Below, piece after piece: positions 10,603 through 20,469 of a stretch of 64,000 nt of DNA (within the stretch, counting starts at the first letter, position 1; the number at the start of each line of letters is the position of its first letter). The DNA comes from Erwinia typographi. Its GTDB lineage: Bacteria > Pseudomonadota > Gammaproteobacteria > Enterobacterales > Enterobacteriaceae. Location of the stretch: NCBI RefSeq assembly GCF_000773975.1, contig NZ_JRUQ01000037.1, forward strand, positions 1-64,000, in the 5' to 3' direction. Position numbers and translations under genes: made by a program. Under the pieces are notes generated by a model. It was given only the letters and a program-made list of their open reading frames with translations, searched no databases and had not been told where the DNA came from.

Positions 10603-10694
10603 CGTAATTACCTTATGGCCTGCGGTTTGCGGGCTGTAGTGCATGGTGCAGAGATAGCCTTAGTGTAACTCAGGCTACAGAGAGTGAAAAAAGA

Positions 10695-11258
10695 ATGATT
10701 GAAGAAACCACCCGTGCTTTAACCGAGTTTACCCGTAAATATTGCGACAGCTGGAGCCGCGAATGCGGGCACTCACCGGCCAGCAGCGAACTGCTGGGCG
10801 TGCCTTCGCCCTGCATTCAGCAAACGACAGCGGATCAGGTGTACTGGCTGCCGCAGCCTTTCACCCTCGCACAGAATCTGGAGGCCGTTGAGCGCGCTAT
10901 CGAACTGCGCCTCCAGCCTTCGGTAACGGCCTGGTATAGTTCGCAGTTTGCCGGAGATATGACGGCGACTTTTGGCAACACGGCCTGTACGCTGCTGCAA
11001 ACCTGGAGCGAGGAAGATTTCCTCCGCGTGCAGGAAAATCTGATTGGTCACCTGGTGATGAAGCGCCGCCTGAAACAGTCGCCAACCCTGTTTATCGCGA
11101 CCACCGAGTCGGAGCTGGAGGTGATTTCCGTCTGCAATCTGAGTGGCGAAGTGATTCTGGAGCAGCTCGGCACTCAAAAACGCAGCGTGTTAGCACCTGA
11201 CCTGCAACAATTTATTGAGGCGCTACAGGTCGCTTTGCCGGTGGGGCTGAAGCGCTGA
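10695..11258 (+). CDS. syd: SecY-interacting protein Syd
   Basis: Syd is a cytoplasmic, membrane-associated protein that binds SecY and is thought to help survey abnormal SecYEG translocons. The 187-aa product (E. coli 181 aa) contains the family's hydrophilic N-terminal region and central [13 protein letters not shown] block. It is followed by the csrB regulatory region, the arrangement known from E. coli. Confidence 0.93.
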   Translation: MIEETTRALTEFTRKYCDSWSRECGHSPASSELLGVPSPCIQQTTADQVYWLPQPFTLAQNLEAVERAIELRLQPSVTAWYSSQFAGDMTATFGNTACTLLQTWSEEDFLRVQENLIGHLVMKRRLKQSPTLFIATTESELEVISVCNLSGEVILEQLGTQKRSVLAPDLQQFIEALQVALPVGLKR

Positions 11259-11264
11259 TTTCCC

Positions 11265-11282
11265 TGTAAGCGATCTCTCACA
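11265..11282. promoter_or_regulatory. UvrY (GacA-type) response-regulator box upstream of csrB
   Basis: TGTAAGCGATCTCTCACA is an 18-bp imperfect palindrome of the form recognised by UvrY/GacA regulators, about 170 bp before the estimated CsrB start, the distance seen in relatives. Its right part also forms the left arm (11269-11282) of a longer inverted repeat with TGTGAGATATCGCT (11288-11301), 13 of 14 positions pairing across a 5-base loop. That repeat may be a second binding half or a stem-loop at the 3' end of syd mRNA. Confidence 0.75.
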
Positions 11283-11348
11283 TTGGCTGTGAGATATCGC
11301 TAGTAAATCGAGAGAGATAACGTCATGCTGATGGTGTAATTAAATACA

Positions 11349-11361
11349 AATCAATGAGTTA
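11349..11361 (+). promoter_or_regulatory. IHF consensus site upstream of csrB
   Basis: AATCAATGAGTTA fits the IHF consensus WATCAANNNNTTR at every defined position and is flanked by A/T-rich sequence. It lies between the UvrY box and the predicted csrB promoter, where a DNA bend could bring bound UvrY to RNA polymerase. The architecture is an inference from the sequence. Confidence 0.6.
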
Positions 11362-11440
11362 TTTTATTTTTCTCACATTTTTCTCTCCCCGCCGCTCACA
11401 TTTTCCTGTCAGCCATATTGTTTGCTTATGACATTAAGGC

Positions 11441-11746
11441 AGAATGGCGGCAACAGAAAGGAAGCTGTGGCTCATTGGATGAGTCAGGACACCTCAGGAA
11501 GAGGGTGCAGGGAAAGTCTTCAGGATGAAGAAAGGACGTCTCAGGATGAGAGCAGGGACACCTCCAGGATGGAGAAGTGAGCGGTCAGTGAAGACAGCGT
11601 GTCAGGGATGCAAGGGATTTTCACCAGAAAGGTGAGTTGTAGGGAACACTCAGGACAAAGTTATCACGGACGAGCAGGGAGCATAAGCGTGGCGGGATAG
11701 CTGCAAACGAACCGGGAGCACTGTTAACACAGTGCTCCTTTTTTTT
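11441..11746 (+). ncRNA. csrB: CsrB regulatory RNA (CsrA antagonist)
   Basis: CsrB titrates the RNA-binding regulator CsrA through repeated GGA motifs. This stretch has no credible gene but about 18 GGA triplets, many in the loop form CAGGATG or CAGGGA (for example near 11521, 11545 and 11564). The 3' part, including GAGCAGGGAGCATAAGC and AACGAACCGGGAGC, matches the end of E. coli CsrB. The terminator is GGAGCACTGT (11715-11724) paired with ACAGTGCTCC (11729-11738), then eight T. It lies between syd and yqcC as in E. coli. The 5' end is estimated and could be off by about 40 nt. Confidence 0.93.
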
Positions 11747-11821
11747 GTCCATACTTTTCCCAGCTCCGCGTGCGGGTGGTATGCTTGCGGACTTTCGCAA
11801 ACGGGATAAGAGGATCTGCCG

Positions 11822-12148
11822 ATGAGCCGCGAAAACCAGGTTCTGTACCGCCTTCAGGCGATTGAACAACTACTTCATGACGCCGGGCTATGGCAGTCCA
11901 GCGCCCCGCCCAGCGAGGCCTTTAACAGCCAGGAGCCATTCTGCGTGGATACGATGGCGCCGTTGCAGTGGTTGCAGTGGATCTTCCTGCCCCGAATGCA
12001 CGCGTTGCTTGATGCTGGCAGCGCGCTGCCGGTAAAGCTGGCTATCGCGCCTTACTACGAAGTTGCGCTGCCTGAGGATATGCCCGAGCGGACAGAACTG
12101 CTGCGAACGTTGAGCCTGTTTGACCAGCTGTTCGAGCACGATACCTGA
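11822..12148 (+). CDS. yqcC: YqcC family protein
   Basis: A 108-aa protein of the YqcC (DUF446) family, largely helical, with the conserved block MAPLQWLQWIFLPRMHALLD. Function is unknown. Its stop codon overlaps the truC start (TGATG), so the two are translationally coupled, which suggests but does not show a link to tRNA pseudouridylation. Confidence 0.9.
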   Translation: MSRENQVLYRLQAIEQLLHDAGLWQSSAPPSEAFNSQEPFCVDTMAPLQWLQWIFLPRMHALLDAGSALPVKLAIAPYYEVALPEDMPERTELLRTLSLFDQLFEHDT

Positions 12149-12927
12149 TGCTGGAAATTATCTATCAGGATCGCTGGCTGATCGCCGTGAACAAGCCCTC
12201 CGGCTGGCTGGTGCACCGGAGCTGGCTGGATCGCCATGAAACCGTCTTCGTGATGCAGACGCTGCGCGATCAAATTGGTCAGCATGTCTTTACCGTGCAT
12301 CGCCTCGATCGCCCCACTTCCGGCGTTTTATTGCTGGCGCTCTCGAGTGAGGTTGCCCGCCTGCTTTCACAACAGTTTGAGCAGCATTCGCTGCAAAAAA
12401 CCTACCACGCGGTGGTCAGGGGCTGGATGGAAGGCGAGGAGACGCTCGACTATGCGCTGACCGAAGAGCTGGATAAAATCGCCGATCGGTTCAGCAACCC
12501 TGACAAAGCCCCGCAGCCTGCGGTCACTCACTGGAAGGCGCTGGCTACAGCCGAGCTGCCGGTTGCGGTAAGCCGTTATCCAGGCTCGCGCTTCAGCCTG
12601 GTGGAGCTAAAGCCTGATACCGGGCGCAAACACCAGCTGCGCCGCCATTTACGCCATCTTCGTCATCCCATTATTGGTGACAGCGCTCACGGCGATCTCA
12701 AGCAAAATCGCAGCGCCGCGCAGCATTTCGGCATGAAACGCCTGATGCTGCACGCCAGCGAACTGAGCCTGACGCACCCGGTCACCGGCGAGCCGCTGCG
12801 GCTGCGAGCCGGGCTGGACGCGGTCTGGCAGGGCTGTATGACGGCCTTTGGCTGGGAAGCCTTCCTCCCTGAGGTGCAAAGGGTTGAGTTTGTCGCGGCT
12901 AACCCTCAGGATAGGGCATCCGATTAA
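12148..12927 (+). CDS. truC: tRNA pseudouridine(65) synthase TruC
   Basis: TruC converts U65 of certain tRNAs to pseudouridine. The 259-aa protein is an RluA-family synthase without an S4 domain; the catalytic aspartate is Asp54 in HRLDRPTSG, and the later KTYHAVVRG and GRKHQLRRH blocks belong to the same active-site fold. E. coli TruC is 260 aa. It overlaps yqcC and precedes yqcA. Confidence 0.95.
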   Translation: MLEIIYQDRWLIAVNKPSGWLVHRSWLDRHETVFVMQTLRDQIGQHVFTVHRLDRPTSGVLLLALSSEVARLLSQQFEQHSLQKTYHAVVRGWMEGEETLDYALTEELDKIADRFSNPDKAPQPAVTHWKALATAELPVAVSRYPGSRFSLVELKPDTGRKHQLRRHLRHLRHPIIGDSAHGDLKQNRSAAQHFGMKRLMLHASELSLTHPVTGEPLRLRAGLDAVWQGCMTAFGWEAFLPEVQRVEFVAANPQDRASD

Positions 12928-12952
12928 GCCCCGGCAATGAATGGAGAAAAGC

Positions 12953-13402
12953 ATGGCTCAGGTAGGTATTTTTGTTGGCACCGTTTACGGTAACGCACTA
13001 TTGGTGGCGGAAGAGGCCGAACCCCTGCTGGCAGACGCAGGGCATCAGGTGAAGATTTTCGAAGATCCGACGCTGGATGACTGGCAGCGCTATGCGGACC
13101 ACGTCGCCCTGATCGTCACCTCGACCACTGGCCAGGGCGATTTGCCCGACAGCATTGCGCCGCTGTTCCACGCCATCAAAGATCGGCTGGGCCATCAGCC
13201 AACGTTGCAATACGGCGTGATCGTGCTGGGCGACAGCAGCTATGATGATTTCTGCGGCGGCGGCAAAAAGTTTGACGACCTGCTCCAGGAGCACGGCGCT
13301 AAGCGCGTCGGCGAAGTCCTGCTGGTGGATGCGACAGAGAACCCGGAGCCGGAAGAAATCACTTCGCCGTGGGTTGATGCGTGGGCAAAGCAGATTAGCT
13401 GA
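12953..13402 (+). CDS. yqcA: Flavodoxin-like protein YqcA
   Basis: A 149-aa short-chain flavodoxin binding FMN. The start at 12953 gives the E. coli length; an in-frame ATG 12 bp earlier is an alternative. The phosphate loop of the flavodoxin fold is [13 protein letters not shown] near residues 8-20, and the FMN-stacking loops are [10 protein letters not shown] and [12 protein letters not shown]. Physiological partners are not established. It is the last gene of the yqcC-truC-yqcA group. Confidence 0.93.
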   Translation: MAQVGIFVGTVYGNALLVAEEAEPLLADAGHQVKIFEDPTLDDWQRYADHVALIVTSTTGQGDLPDSIAPLFHAIKDRLGHQPTLQYGVIVLGDSSYDDFCGGGKKFDDLLQEHGAKRVGEVLLVDATENPEPEEITSPWVDAWAKQIS

Positions 13403-13407
13403 GCCAG

Positions 13408-13435
13408 CGGTAGCGCCTGACTTCAGGCGCTACCG
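13408..13435. terminator. Stem-loop between yqcA and garD
   Basis: CGGTAGCGCCTGA (13408-13420) pairs perfectly with TCAGGCGCTACCG (13423-13435). It lies between convergent genes just after yqcA. There is no good T-run on either side, so termination may be partial or bidirectional. Confidence 0.6.
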
Positions 13436-13514
13436 TGCTGTAAAAAACTCAGTTCCTGGCCGGAGCGCCGCAATCACTGAATGGGGCGGCCACACCCCAT
13501 GAGATCTTTGGGCC

Positions 13515-15074
13515 TCAGGTAACCGGCGCGGGATTAAATACCGCCAGCGCGTTGTGGAAGCCCCAGCGATCGGACCAGGTCTGCTTGCGGGCGCTGGCAA
13601 TGTCCAGAATCAGCTCAAACAGCCTCCAGCCTACCTGCTCAATACTCTCTTCGCCGGTCGCAATGGTGCCCGCGTTGATGTCCATCAGATCGTGCCACCT
13701 GTCGGACAGCGTGGTGCGGGTCGCCATTTTGATCACCGGGATCGCCGCCAGGCCATACGGCGTTCCCCGCCCGGTAGTGAACACCTGTAGCGTAATGCCA
13801 GAGGCCATCTGCTGCGTACCGCAGACAAAGTCGCTGGCTGGCGTCGCGGCGTAAATCAGGCCGCGTTTCGTCGGGCGCTGGCCGGGCGAAAGCACTTCAA
13901 CAATGGCGCTGCGTCCTGATTTGGCTATCGATCCCAGCGCTTTCTCCACCACGTTGGCTAAGCCGCCTTTTTTATTGCCGGGAGAGGGGTTGGCGCTGCG
14001 GTCGGTTTTCCCCATATTCAGGTAGTCGTCGTACCAGGCCATCTCTTCCAGCAGGCGTTTGCCGACCTCTTCGCTGGCGACGCGCGGCGTCAGCAAATGC
14101 ACGGCGTCCCGCACTTCGGTGACTTCAGAAAACATCACCGTGGCTCCGCAGCGAATCAGCAGATCTGAAGCAAAGCCGACCGCCGGGTTTGCCGTGACGC
14201 CAGAGAAGGCATCGCTGCCGCCGCACTGCATCCCGATAACCAGTTCTGAAGCGGGAACCGTTTCGCGCTGGCGCTGATTCAGCCGCTGCAAATGGCGCTC
14301 CGCCACCTGCAAAATATCCTGCACCATAGATTCAAAACCCACATGTTTTTCATCCTGTAGGCGAACCACATCCTCCTCGCCCAGCGAAATGGTCTGCACG
14401 TCGGGCGTGCCTTCCAGCAGGCGCTCAGGCTGGAGCTTTTCGCAGCCTAATCCGACCACCATCACCTCGCCGCCAAAGTTCGCATTCAGCGCCAGATTGT
14501 GGATAGTGCGGATCGGCACTACGGCGGCAGGCGCGTTGATCGCCACGCCACAACCGTACAAATGATTCAGCGCCACCACGCCATCCACATTGGGATATTT
14601 CGGCAGCAGTTCGCGCTCAATAATGCGCACCACGTAATCCACCACCCCCGCCACGCAGTGCACGCTGGTGGTGATGGCCAGCAGGTTGCGGGTGCCAACG
14701 CTGCCATCGGCATTGCGATAGCCTTCGAAGGTATAGCCGGTAAGCGGCGGCAGGTCGGGGGGAATATTACTGGCGAGCGGCAGGCTGGCCAGCGCCGGGG
14801 CTTCGGGCAGCACCACCAGCGACTCATCTATCCAGCTGCCGCGCGCGATGTCCCGCACGGCGTAGCCAATCACTTCGCCATAACGAATAATATCGCCGCC
14901 TTTAGCAATATCGCTGAGGGCCACCTTGTGGCCCTGAGGAATATGTTCTTTTAATATCAGGCCACAAGGAAATTCGGTTCCCGCTGTCAGTCCATTATTA
15001 TTGACCACGATGGCAACGTTATCGTTCTCATGCACTTTTATATAAAGGGCCGGATCGTTTTTTTGTCTGTTCAT
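13515..15074 (-). CDS. garD: Galactarate dehydratase
   Basis: GarD dehydrates galactarate (mucate) to 5-keto-4-deoxy-D-glucarate, the substrate of GarL. The protein is collinear with E. coli GarD (523 aa) over its whole length. It has an N-terminal SAF-type domain (about residues 1-90) and the UxaA-family core with [20 protein letters not shown] and [17 protein letters not shown]. The start at 15074 gives 519 aa and has AGGA 11 bp upstream; an in-frame ATG at 15101 is the alternative. It is divergent from gudP, whereas in E. coli garD lies at a separate locus with garPLRK. Confidence 0.95.
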   Translation of the reverse strand: MNRQKNDPALYIKVHENDNVAIVVNNNGLTAGTEFPCGLILKEHIPQGHKVALSDIAKGGDIIRYGEVIGYAVRDIARGSWIDESLVVLPEAPALASLPLASNIPPDLPPLTGYTFEGYRNADGSVGTRNLLAITTSVHCVAGVVDYVVRIIERELLPKYPNVDGVVALNHLYGCGVAINAPAAVVPIRTIHNLALNANFGGEVMVVGLGCEKLQPERLLEGTPDVQTISLGEEDVVRLQDEKHVGFESMVQDILQVAERHLQRLNQRQRETVPASELVIGMQCGGSDAFSGVTANPAVGFASDLLIRCGATVMFSEVTEVRDAVHLLTPRVASEEVGKRLLEEMAWYDDYLNMGKTDRSANPSPGNKKGGLANVVEKALGSIAKSGRSAIVEVLSPGQRPTKRGLIYAATPASDFVCGTQQMASGITLQVFTTGRGTPYGLAAIPVIKMATRTTLSDRWHDLMDINAGTIATGEESIEQVGWRLFELILDIASARKQTWSDRWGFHNALAVFNPAPVT

Positions 15075-15596
15075 TGCTCGAAAAGTCCTGAAATAATTCA
15101 TGAAAGAGTGGCTGTCTCTCCCTGACTGATGATACGTCCTTTTTGCGGGTACTAAGTATTCTGCTGCCGATCAGTATAAAAGCGCGCTCCGGCAAAAACA
15201 TTATGCAGATGTCAGACATATGGCCCCGCGATCGCCTGCTTTTTCTGGCATAAGTACAGATATCAGTGAGAACGCTCACAAAGGCAAGGGAAAAGCCGCC
15301 GGACTGTGACCGCTTCCGCAGAAAGGTTACGTTCCGTGAGCTACCCCGCAATCTATTGTGCAATTGCCATAATAATAAGGGCTTTATTGCATTTTTATAG
15401 GGCTTATTACCGATGTGTTCCCTTTCGACAGTTTCTATACTTTTCACCGAACGGAACGATGAGATATTTCCACGCTGCGTATTAACTATTCTGCTAAATA
15501 ATCGCTGTGTTTAACCCAACATCATTCTGATACCCAACGCGATGTGTATGCAGTCCAGAGTGAGTTTGCCTGACCGCTATATTTCAGGAGTGCATC
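15075..15596. promoter_or_regulatory. Divergent regulatory region garD/gudP
   Basis: This 522-bp gap separates the two divergent transcription units. TATACT on the plus strand at 15436-15441 and TATACT on the minus strand (15173-15178) could be -10 elements for gudP and garD; neither has a good -35, as expected for promoters needing an activator. In E. coli, CdaR activates the gar and gud genes. No CdaR gene lies in this window. No convincing gene was seen here. Confidence 0.5.
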
Positions 15597-16940
15597 ATGA
15601 ATTCAATCAGCAGTGCTGCGAGCGCCGTGCAAAAAAGAACAAATGCTCGCTACTGGATAGTGGTGATGTTATTTATCGTCACCTCATTCAATTATGGGGA
15701 CCGGGCGACCATCGCCATTGCCGGATCTGCCATGTCCAAAGAGATCGGCCTCAACTCGGTTGGGTTGGGCTACATCTTCTCGGCCTTCTCGTGGGCCTAT
15801 GTGATCGGTCAGATCCCGGGAGGCTGGCTGCTGGACCGCTTCGGCTCCAGGCGAGTGTACTTCTGGAGTATTTTCCTCTGGTCGCTCTTTACCCTACTCC
15901 AGGGCTTCGTTGATCTATTCAGCGGCTTCACCATCCTCGTCACGCTCTTTATGCTGCGCTTTCTGGTTGGGCTGGCCGAAGCGCCTTCCTTCCCCGGCAA
16001 CAGTCGCATTGTGGCGGCCTGGTTTCCTGCACAGGAGCGCGGCACTGCGGTAGCGATTTTTAACTCCGCGCAGTATTTCGCTACGGTGATCTTCGCGCCG
16101 ATTATGGGCTGGCTGGTCTCTTCCGTCGGCTGGGCGCACGTCTTCTGGTTTATGGGCGGCCTCGGCATCATCCTCAGCTTCATCTGGCTGAAAGTGATCC
16201 ACGATCCGAACGATCATCCGGGCGTCAACAAAGCCGAGCTTGAGTATATGGAGCAGGGCGGGGCGCTGATCAATATGGATCAGAAGAAAGAGGAGCGTAA
16301 GGTAAGCTGGGCGGAGAAAAAATACCAGATCATCCAGCTCATCACCTCGCGGATGATGGTGGGCATCTATCTGGGCCAGTACTGCATCAACGCCCTGACC
16401 TACTTCTTTATTACCTGGTTCCCGGTCTACCTGGTACAGGCCCGCGGCATGTCGATTCTTAAAGCGGGGATGGTCGCTTCGATTCCAGCTATCTGTGGTT
16501 TTCTTGGCGGCGTGCTGGGCGGCGTTATCTCTGACTGGCTGATGCGCAAAACCGGATCGCTGAACATTGCCCGCAAGACGCCTATCGTTCTCGGCATGCT
16601 GCTCTCCATTTCGATGGTGGTGTGTAACTACGTCGATACAGAATGGGTCGTGGTGTTCTTTATGGCGCTGGCGTTCTTCGGTAAAGGTATCGGTGCGCTG
16701 GGCTGGGCGGTGATGGCGGATACGGCGCCGAAAGAGATCAGCGGCCTGAGCGGCGGGCTGTTCAATATGTTCGGCAATTTCTCAGGCATCATCACCCCGA
16801 TAGCCATTGGCTACATCATCGCTTCTACCGGGTCCTATAACGGCGCGCTGGTTTACGTCGGTATCCATGCTTTTGTGGCGGTGTTGAGCTACCTGGTGCT
16901 GGTGCAGGACATCAAGCGAATCGAATTAAAACATCTGTAA
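15597..16940 (+). CDS. gudP: Glucarate/galactarate MFS transporter
   Basis: GudP is a major facilitator superfamily proton symporter for D-glucarate and galactarate. The 447-aa protein has about 12 hydrophobic segments; the first, after RYWIVVMLFIVTSFNYGDR, matches the anion:cation symporter branch, and the loop GGWLLDRFGSRRVY is the MFS motif A. A strong AGGAG site precedes the ATG. It heads gudP-gudX-gudD-garL-garR-garK. Confidence 0.95.
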   Translation: MNSISSAASAVQKRTNARYWIVVMLFIVTSFNYGDRATIAIAGSAMSKEIGLNSVGLGYIFSAFSWAYVIGQIPGGWLLDRFGSRRVYFWSIFLWSLFTLLQGFVDLFSGFTILVTLFMLRFLVGLAEAPSFPGNSRIVAAWFPAQERGTAVAIFNSAQYFATVIFAPIMGWLVSSVGWAHVFWFMGGLGIILSFIWLKVIHDPNDHPGVNKAELEYMEQGGALINMDQKKEERKVSWAEKKYQIIQLITSRMMVGIYLGQYCINALTYFFITWFPVYLVQARGMSILKAGMVASIPAICGFLGGVLGGVISDWLMRKTGSLNIARKTPIVLGMLLSISMVVCNYVDTEWVVVFFMALAFFGKGIGALGWAVMADTAPKEISGLSGGLFNMFGNFSGIITPIAIGYIIASTGSYNGALVYVGIHAFVAVLSYLVLVQDIKRIELKHL

Positions 16941-16949
16941 GGACGAGAT

Positions 16950-18287
16950 ATGACGACGCAAAGTAGTCCCGTGATTACCGGGATGAAAGTTATCCCGGTG
17001 GCGGGCCACGACAGTATGCTGCTGAACATTGGCGGCGCACATGGCGCTTTCTTCACCCGTAATATCGTGGTTCTGACGGACAGCGCCGGGCACACCGGCG
17101 TGGGTGAAGCGCCAGGCGGAGAGACGATCTATCAGACGCTGGTGGACGCCATTCCCCTGGTGAAAGGAAAAGAGGTCGCCAGGATGAACAGCCTGGTGCA
17201 GCAGGTGCACAAAGGCAACCAGTCGGCAGACTTTGATACCTTCGGTAAAGGCGCCTGGACTTTTGAGCTGCGGGTGAACGCCGTTGCGGCGCTCGAAGCC
17301 GCGCTGCTGGATTTGCTCGGCCAGTGCCTCAATGTGCCGGTGGCGGAGCTGCTCGGTCCGGGCAAACAGCGTGATGAGGTTACGGTGCTGGGCTATCTGT
17401 TCTACGTGGGCGACCGTGAGAAGACCGATCTGCCTTATCTTGCCGGTGAGCAGGCGGGGCACGACTGGTATCACCTGCGCCACCAGAAGGCGATGGACAG
17501 CGCCAGCGTGGTTCGTCTGGCTGAGGCCGCGCAGGATAAATATGGCTTCAAAGACTTCAAGCTTAAGGGCGGCGTGCTGCCAGGCGAGCAGGAGATTGAA
17601 GCGGTCAAAGCGATGAAGGCGCGCTTTCCCGACGCCAGGATCACCGTCGATCCAAACGGGGCCTGGCTGCTGGATGAGGCCATCGCGCTGTGCAAAGACC
17701 TGCATGGCATTCTGACTTACGCAGAAGATCCCTGCGGTGCTGAGCAAGGCTATTCAGGTCGTGAGGTGATGGCCGAGTTCCGTCGGGCTACCGGCCTGCC
17801 GGTGGCGACCAATATGATCGCTACCAACTGGCGCGAGATGAATCATGCGGTGATGCTCAATGCCGTAGATATCCCGCTGGCCGACCCGCACTTCTGGACG
17901 CTGAGCGGCGCGGTTCGCGTGGCGCAGCTCTGCGATGAATGGGGTCTGACCTGGGGTTGCCATTCGAATAACCACTTCGATATTTCTCTGGCGATGTTTA
18001 CCCACGTCGGCGCGGCGGCGCCGGGCAAACCAACCGCCATCGACACGCACTGGATCTGGCAGGAGGGCGAGCAGCGCCTGACGAAAAATCCTCTACAAAT
18101 TCGCAACGGCAAAATCGCCGTGCCGGAGGCGCCAGGTCTGGGCATTGAGCTGGACTGGGCGCAGATTGAAAAGGCCCATGAGCTGTATAAAACGCTGCCC
18201 GGCGGCTCGCGTAACGACGCCACCTCGATGCAGTATCTGATCCCCGGCTGGACTTTCGATCGTAAACGCCCCGCCTTTGGACGCTAA
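16950..18287 (+). CDS. gudX: Glucarate dehydratase-related protein GudX
   Basis: GudX is an enolase-superfamily paralogue of GudD found in the same operon; its in vivo substrate is not settled and the E. coli protein has only weak glucarate dehydratase activity. The 445-aa sequence keeps the superfamily residues: lysine in DFKLKGG, the metal acids in VDPNGAW and YAEDPCG, and histidine in [11 protein letters not shown]. It starts 9 bp after gudP and is strongly similar to GudD along its whole length, so the pair arose by duplication. Confidence 0.93.
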   Translation: MTTQSSPVITGMKVIPVAGHDSMLLNIGGAHGAFFTRNIVVLTDSAGHTGVGEAPGGETIYQTLVDAIPLVKGKEVARMNSLVQQVHKGNQSADFDTFGKGAWTFELRVNAVAALEAALLDLLGQCLNVPVAELLGPGKQRDEVTVLGYLFYVGDREKTDLPYLAGEQAGHDWYHLRHQKAMDSASVVRLAEAAQDKYGFKDFKLKGGVLPGEQEIEAVKAMKARFPDARITVDPNGAWLLDEAIALCKDLHGILTYAEDPCGAEQGYSGREVMAEFRRATGLPVATNMIATNWREMNHAVMLNAVDIPLADPHFWTLSGAVRVAQLCDEWGLTWGCHSNNHFDISLAMFTHVGAAAPGKPTAIDTHWIWQEGEQRLTKNPLQIRNGKIAVPEAPGLGIELDWAQIEKAHELYKTLPGGSRNDATSMQYLIPGWTFDRKRPAFGR

Positions 18288-18314
18288 AATTTACTCCTCC
18301 AGAAGGATGATGCT

Positions 18315-19655
18315 ATGAACGCGATTACAGGCACTCCGCTAGTCACCGAAATGCAGGTTATTCCGGTGGCTGGCCACGACAGCATGTTGTTGAACCTTAG
18401 CGGGGCGCACGCGCCGTTTTTCACCCGCAATATTGTGATTATCAAAGATAATTCCGGGCACACCGGCGTTGGCGAGGTCCCCGGCGGCGAAAAAATCCGT
18501 AAAACCCTGGAAGAAGCGGCGTCGCTGATTATTGGTCACGGGCTGGGCGAGTATAAAAACCTGCTCAGCCATGTGCGTCAGACTTTCGCCGACCGCGATG
18601 CGGCTGGCCGGGGAAACCAGACCTTTGACCTGCGCACCACTATCCATGTGGTCACCGGGATTGAGGCGGCGCTGCTCGATCTGCTGGGCCAGCACCTGGG
18701 CGTTAACGTGGCGACGCTGCTGGGCGACGGTCAGCAGCGGGATCAGGTTGAGATGCTGGGCTACCTGTTCTACGTCGGCGACAGCCGTAAAACGGGCCTG
18801 CCGTATCAGAGCCAGCCTGATGACCGCTGCGACTGGTATCGCCTGCGTCATGAAGAGGCGCTGACGCCGGAGGCGGTGGTGCGCCTTGCTGAAGCCGCCT
18901 TTGAAAAATACGGCTTTAACGACTTCAAGCTGAAGGGCGGCGTACTGGCCGGGAGCGAAGAGGCCGAGGCGGTCACCGCACTCGCCAAACGCTTCCCGCA
19001 GGCGAGGATCACCCTCGATCCTAACGGCGCCTGGTCGCTGAATGAGGCCATCGGGCTTGGCAAGCAGTTGAAAGACGTGCTCGCCTATGCCGAAGACCCT
19101 TGCGGCGCGGAGCAGGGCTACTCTGGACGCGAAGTAATGGCCGAGTTCCGTCGGGCGACCGGTATGCCGACGGCGACCAATATGATTGCCACTGACTGGC
19201 GGCAGATGGGCCATACTTTGTCTTTGCAGTCGGTCGATATTCCGCTGGCCGACCCGCACTTCTGGACCCTGCAAGGCTCGGTCCGCGTGGCGCAGATGTG
19301 CCATGACTTTGGCCTCACCTGGGGTTCGCACTCTAACAATCACTTTGATATTTCGCTGGCGATGTTCACCCATGTGGCCGCCGCCGCGCCTGGAAAAATT
19401 ACCGCTATCGATACCCACTGGATTTGGCAGGAAGGAAACCAGGGGCTGACCCGGGAACCGCTGCAAATCAAAGGCGGCAGGGTGCAGGTGCCGCAGAAAT
19501 CAGGGCTGGGCGTGGAGCTGGACATGGACAAGGTGATGCAGGCCCATCAGCGCTACCTGAAGCACGGGCTGGGCGCGCGCAATGATGCGCAGGCCATGCA
19601 GTACCTGATCCCGAACTGGGCCTTTGATAATAAACGCCCTTGTCTGGTGCGCTAA
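18315..19655 (+). CDS. gudD: Glucarate dehydratase
   Basis: GudD dehydrates D-glucarate (and idarate) to 5-keto-4-deoxy-D-glucarate. At 446 aa it equals the E. coli enzyme. Catalytic residues are visible: the lysine in DFKLKGG near residue 207, metal ligands in LDPNGAW and YAEDPCG, and the histidine in [11 protein letters not shown] near residue 339. It feeds the same intermediate as GarD into GarL. Confidence 0.96.
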   Translation: MNAITGTPLVTEMQVIPVAGHDSMLLNLSGAHAPFFTRNIVIIKDNSGHTGVGEVPGGEKIRKTLEEAASLIIGHGLGEYKNLLSHVRQTFADRDAAGRGNQTFDLRTTIHVVTGIEAALLDLLGQHLGVNVATLLGDGQQRDQVEMLGYLFYVGDSRKTGLPYQSQPDDRCDWYRLRHEEALTPEAVVRLAEAAFEKYGFNDFKLKGGVLAGSEEAEAVTALAKRFPQARITLDPNGAWSLNEAIGLGKQLKDVLAYAEDPCGAEQGYSGREVMAEFRRATGMPTATNMIATDWRQMGHTLSLQSVDIPLADPHFWTLQGSVRVAQMCHDFGLTWGSHSNNHFDISLAMFTHVAAAAPGKITAIDTHWIWQEGNQGLTREPLQIKGGRVQVPQKSGLGVELDMDKVMQAHQRYLKHGLGARNDAQAMQYLIPNWAFDNKRPCLVR

Positions 19656-19675
19656 TTTTTTCACAGGAGTTACCG

Positions 19676-20446
19676 ATGAGCTACGTAAACAACCCCAACA
19701 GCTTCCGTCAGCGCCTGCTGGCCGGGGAAACCTTGATTGGCAGCTGGTGTGCGCTTGCCAACCCTTTAACTACCGAGGTTCTTGGTCTGGCCGGGTTTGA
19801 CTGGCTGGTACTGGATGGGGAGCACGCGCCGAATGACATCTCAACCTTTATACCGCAGCTGATGGCGCTGAAGGGCAGCCACAGCGCGCCGGTGGTGCGT
19901 CCGCCAACCAACGAACCGGTGATCATCAAGCGGCTGCTGGATATTGGCTTCTCAAATTTCCTGATTCCTTTTGTGGAAACCGAAGAGGAAGCGATCCGCG
20001 CGGTGGCTTCTACCCGCTATCCACCGGCTGGGATCCGGGGCGTGTCCGTTTCGCATCGCAGCAACATGTACGGCACCGTGCCGGACTACAACGGCACCAT
20101 CAACGATAACGTGACGGTACTGGTGCAGATTGAGACGCAGCAGGGCGTCGACAATATTGACGCTATTGCCGCCGTTGACGGGGTGGACGGGATTTTCGTC
20201 GGGCCGGGCGATTTGTCGGCGGCCCTGGGCTACCTCGGCCAGCCAGCGCATCCGGAAGTGCTGAAAGTGATCAAATACCTGTTCGAGCGGGCGCAGGCCG
20301 CTGGCAAGCCGAGCGGCATTCTCGCGCCGGTAGAGGCCGATGCTCGCCGTTATCTGGAGTGGGGCGCAGGATTTGTTGCCGTTGGCAGCGATCTGGGTGT
20401 CTTCCGCGGGGCCACGCAGGCGCTGTGCGACCGCTTCAAAAAGTAA
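19676..20446 (+). CDS. garL: 5-keto-4-deoxy-D-glucarate aldolase
   Basis: GarL cleaves 5-keto-4-deoxy-D-glucarate to pyruvate and tartronate semialdehyde. The start at 19676 follows ACAGGAGT and gives 256 aa, the E. coli length. It is a class II HpcH/HpaI aldolase: the catalytic histidine lies in LDGEHAPND, and metal ligands in [11 protein letters not shown] and IFVGPGDLS. It follows gudD by 20 bp. Confidence 0.96.
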   Translation: MSYVNNPNSFRQRLLAGETLIGSWCALANPLTTEVLGLAGFDWLVLDGEHAPNDISTFIPQLMALKGSHSAPVVRPPTNEPVIIKRLLDIGFSNFLIPFVETEEEAIRAVASTRYPPAGIRGVSVSHRSNMYGTVPDYNGTINDNVTVLVQIETQQGVDNIDAIAAVDGVDGIFVGPGDLSAALGYLGQPAHPEVLKVIKYLFERAQAAGKPSGILAPVEADARRYLEWGAGFVAVGSDLGVFRGATQALCDRFKK

Positions 20447-20469
20447 TCACCGAATCTGGAGAACATAAA

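Noticed and set aside
11621-11869. An 82-codon leftward frame over csrB
   Set aside because: It is antisense to a clear structured RNA with GGA repeats and a terminator; no coding features are seen.
14499-14954. His/Ala/Gly-rich frames opposite garD, and similar long antisense frames opposite gudD, eno, barA and cysJ
   Set aside because: These are shadow frames of G+C-rich, codon-biased genes; they have atypical composition and no domain features.
15028-15447. A 139-codon leftward frame covering the garD/gudP gap
   Set aside because: It runs into garD in another frame, has no recognisable family features or ribosome-binding site, and fills a regulatory region.
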